6,560 nt of DNA from an uncultured Eggerthellaceae bacterium (GTDB taxonomy: Bacteria; Actinomycetota; Coriobacteriia; Coriobacteriales; Eggerthellaceae): contig CABVEH010000069.1 in NCBI GenBank assembly GCA_902497215.1, positions 1-6,560 of the forward strand. Reading direction: 5' to 3'. Position numbers and translations under genes: made by a program. Positions 4,596 through 6,560 of this stretch are shown here, piece after piece (within the stretch, counting starts at the first letter, position 1; each line of letters begins with the position of its first letter). A model generated the notes under the pieces. That model was not told where the DNA came from. It did not search any database and saw only the letters and a list, made by a program, of their open reading frames with translations.

Positions 4596-6560
4596 ATGGC
4601 AAGAACAGGCATCAACGAACCCCAGGCATCGGAACGTAAGAGAACCGTCCCGTCGGTATGCGGCGGCTGCCACAACTGCTGCCGCATCAACGTGGAAGTG
4701 GACGGCAACCAGGTCGTGCGCGTCACCGGCGCGCCAGGCGACCCCAGGACCGGAGGCGCCATATGCTCGAAGGGCCAGGCAGGCCCACAGATAGCGCACG
4801 ACCCACGCCGGCTTCTGTATCCCGTGCGTCGCGCGGGCGAGCGCGGCTCGGGGAAGTGGGAGCGCGTCTCGTGGGACGAGGCGCTTGGCGAGCTGGCCTC
4901 CAAGATCGCGGAGGCCAAGGAGCAGTTCGGCCCCGCTTCCGTCGCCTTCATCCGAGGGCAGGCACCGGGCTGGGGCTTCACCTACGACATGACGCAGCGC
5001 CTGGCGCATTGCGTGGGCACGGAAGTCGGCATGGGTGCTTCGGAATGCTTCGTGCCGCGCGCCGTTGCCGAGGCCATAACCTACGGCGGCATGCCTTCGC
5101 ATTGCGACTACGCCAACGCCGACCTGCTGATCTTCTGGGGCAAGCAGCCCGCATTCTCGTGCGCTCCTTCGCTCCGCAAGATATACGACGCGCACGACCG
5201 CGGCGCCAAGCTGGTGTGCGTCGACCCGCTGCATTTCCACCTGGGCGCCACTGCCGACGTGGTCCTGCAGCCCGAGCCTGGCACCGACCTCGCCATGATG
5301 CTGGCAATGATCTGCACGATCGTCGACCAGGGGCTGTGGGACCGCGAGTTCGTGGACGAGTACACCAACGACCCGGGGCTGAAGCGCCTGGCGGCGCACG
5401 TGCGCGGCGACAACGCCAACGGCGTGGCCTACACGCCCGAATGGGCGGCCGGGATCACCGGGGTTCCTGCAGCAGACATCGAGGCCTTGGCAGTCGAGTA
5501 CGCGACCACCCCCAAGGCCGGGCTCGTCCCCGGGCACGGGCTGGAGGGCCGCACGAACGTCACGCACACCACGCGCGCCGTCGCCATCCTACGGGCCATA
5601 ACTGGGCATCTCGACCGCGTGGGCTGCGACGTTTTCACGCCGAAGAGCCCCGACCGCAACCCGCACTTCACGCTGATCGACCACGTGCTTCCCGACTTCG
5701 AGCCGCAAGGCCCCGTGAAGATGTTCTCGGTTCCGCCTTACAACCCCGAGGACTCCTCGTGGCCGCTGCTGTTCTCGGGCCAGGGGCTTCTGCCGACGCC
5801 CGACGTCCTGCGGTGCATGCACGAGGGGAAGACGAAGGTTGCCATCCTGCAGGGGGCGAACATCATGGTCACGCAGCCGCAACCCGACGTCACGCGGGCG
5901 GCGCTCGAGAAGGTCGGCTACATATGCGTCATCGACCCGTACCTCTGCGAGACGGCGGAACTCGCCGACCTGGTGCTTCCTGCGGCCACATACCTCGAAC
6001 GCACCGAGCCGGAATGGTTCAAGTCCGACGTTTGGCTGCCCATACTCACGCTTCGCCAGAAGACGGTGTCCGTCGGCGAGGCGCTTCCCGACACGCAGAT
6101 CATGATCAGGCTGGGCCGCGCTCTGGGATACGCCGACGAGTTCCCCACCGAAGACATCGCCTACTACATCGACGAGGACCTGAAGCCCTCGGGTATCACC
6201 CTTGAGCAGCTGCAGGCCTCTCCCGAAGGCGTCACGTTCGGGGGCATCGCCTACGAGAAGTTCAAGAAGGACGGCTTTCGCGCACCGGGCGGCAAGGTGA
6301 ACATCTATTCCGAAGTGCTGGACGCCAACGGATTCCCGCCGCTTCCTATATGGATCGAGCCCGCGGAATCGCCGCGCGCCGAGCCCGGGCTGGCCAAGGA
6401 CTACCCCTTCGTCGTGTTCACCGGGCGCTCGGGCCCCATGTTCGTGCACGAGCAGAGGCGCACGATTCCCTGGCTTCGCGAGATGCAGCCCGAGCCCTAC
6501 CTTTGGAGCCGCCTCGCATGCGAAGCATTCGGCGCATCGGTTCACGTTGAAATGGAAAGC
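4596..6560 (+). CDS. Molybdopterin-dependent oxidoreductase (DMSO reductase family), C-terminus beyond window
   Basis: The first 655 codons of a large Mo/W-bis-pyranopterin enzyme, open to the right edge; probably 80 or more residues are missing. Seen: an N-terminal [4Fe-4S] motif C22-x2-C25-x3-C29-x27-C57, with the usual S-K-G after the last cysteine; the molybdopterin oxidoreductase core from about 70; C151, in the sequence G-A-S-E-C at the family position for the metal ligand, suggesting Cys ligation; conserved stretches such as L-I-F-W-G-K-Q and V-D-P; A-E-L-A-D-L-V-L-P-A-A-T-Y-L-E-R-T before the last third; and the beginning of the dinucleotide-binding domain (T-G-R-S-G near 606-615). 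No twin-arginine signal precedes the cluster motif (only 21 residues), so it should be cytoplasmic. ATG with AAAGG seven bases upstream. The family includes dehydroxylases, reductases and acetylene hydratase-like enzymes; the substrate cannot be assigned. Eggerthellaceae carry many such genes, often beside a regulator, as here. Confidence 0.9.
   Translation, partial: MARTGINEPQASERKRTVPSVCGGCHNCCRINVEVDGNQVVRVTGAPGDPRTGGAICSKGQAGPQIAHDPRRLLYPVRRAGERGSGKWERVSWDEALGELASKIAEAKEQFGPASVAFIRGQAPGWGFTYDMTQRLAHCVGTEVGMGASECFVPRAVAEAITYGGMPSHCDYANADLLIFWGKQPAFSCAPSLRKIYDAHDRGAKLVCVDPLHFHLGATADVVLQPEPGTDLAMMLAMICTIVDQGLWDREFVDEYTNDPGLKRLAAHVRGDNANGVAYTPEWAAGITGVPAADIEALAVEYATTPKAGLVPGHGLEGRTNVTHTTRAVAILRAITGHLDRVGCDVFTPKSPDRNPHFTLIDHVLPDFEPQGPVKMFSVPPYNPEDSSWPLLFSGQGLLPTPDVLRCMHEGKTKVAILQGANIMVTQPQPDVTRAALEKVGYICVIDPYLCETAELADLVLPAATYLERTEPEWFKSDVWLPILTLRQKTVSVGEALPDTQIMIRLGRALGYADEFPTEDIAYYIDEDLKPSGITLEQLQASPEGVTFGGIAYEKFKKDGFRAPGGKVNIYSEVLDANGFPPLPIWIEPAESPRAEPGLAKDYPFVVFTGRSGPMFVHEQRRTIPWLREMQPEPYLWSRLACEAFGASVHVEMES

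Noticed and set aside
4658..6205. 515-codon open frame on the plus strand
   Set aside because: It is a +1/+2 shadow of the molybdoenzyme frame: its translation is arginine/histidine-rich and resembles no family, while the frame from 4596 carries the cysteine motif and conserved blocks.
1..6560. CRISPR array, tRNA, rRNA or insertion sequence
   Set aside because: No regularly spaced direct repeats, no cloverleaf or rRNA-like sequence and no transposase-like protein were seen in the window.

Overview
The window is high-GC bacterial DNA with compact, mostly intact genes. The gene set (a family 67 kDa-antigen oleate hydratase, a DUF308/HdeD membrane protein, a CcdA + TlpA pair and a large molybdopterin oxidoreductase under its own TetR-type gene) together with the codon use (GC-rich but with regular ATA) fits an anaerobic gut actinobacterium of the Coriobacteriia, most likely Eggerthellaceae. 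That placement is inference from content; no 16S or other marker is present.

Left part, minus strand (1-1025): the N-terminal 124 codons of an oleate hydratase run off the left edge, preceded in the direction of transcription by a complete HdeD-family protein. A 103-base gap with an 11-bp perfect hairpin separates them. They probably share a promoter in the 313-base divergent intergenic region (1026-1338).

Middle part, plus strand (1339-4432): four closely packed genes read as one operon: a six-TM voltage-gated-type potassium channel, a CcdA-type thiol-disulfide membrane transporter (start overlaps the channel stop as TGATG), a membrane-anchored TlpA/ResA-type thioredoxin-fold protein with a C-G-P-C site, and a small TetR-type regulator. 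CcdA and TlpA form an obvious functional pair: CcdA carries electrons across the membrane from the cytoplasm and TlpA uses them outside to reduce disulfides. The link to the channel is positional only. The last 100 bases or so of the channel gene are occupied by a long inverted repeat (arms of 29 bp with one mismatch) that is read in frame; it is the most unusual structure in the window.

Right part, plus strand (4433-6560): a 163-base leader holding an operator-like inverted repeat and two small hairpins, then a molybdopterin oxidoreductase of the DMSO reductase family. It is open to the right edge, has a [4Fe-4S] motif close to the start and no Tat signal, so it is predicted to be cytoplasmic. 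The substrate cannot be read from the sequence.
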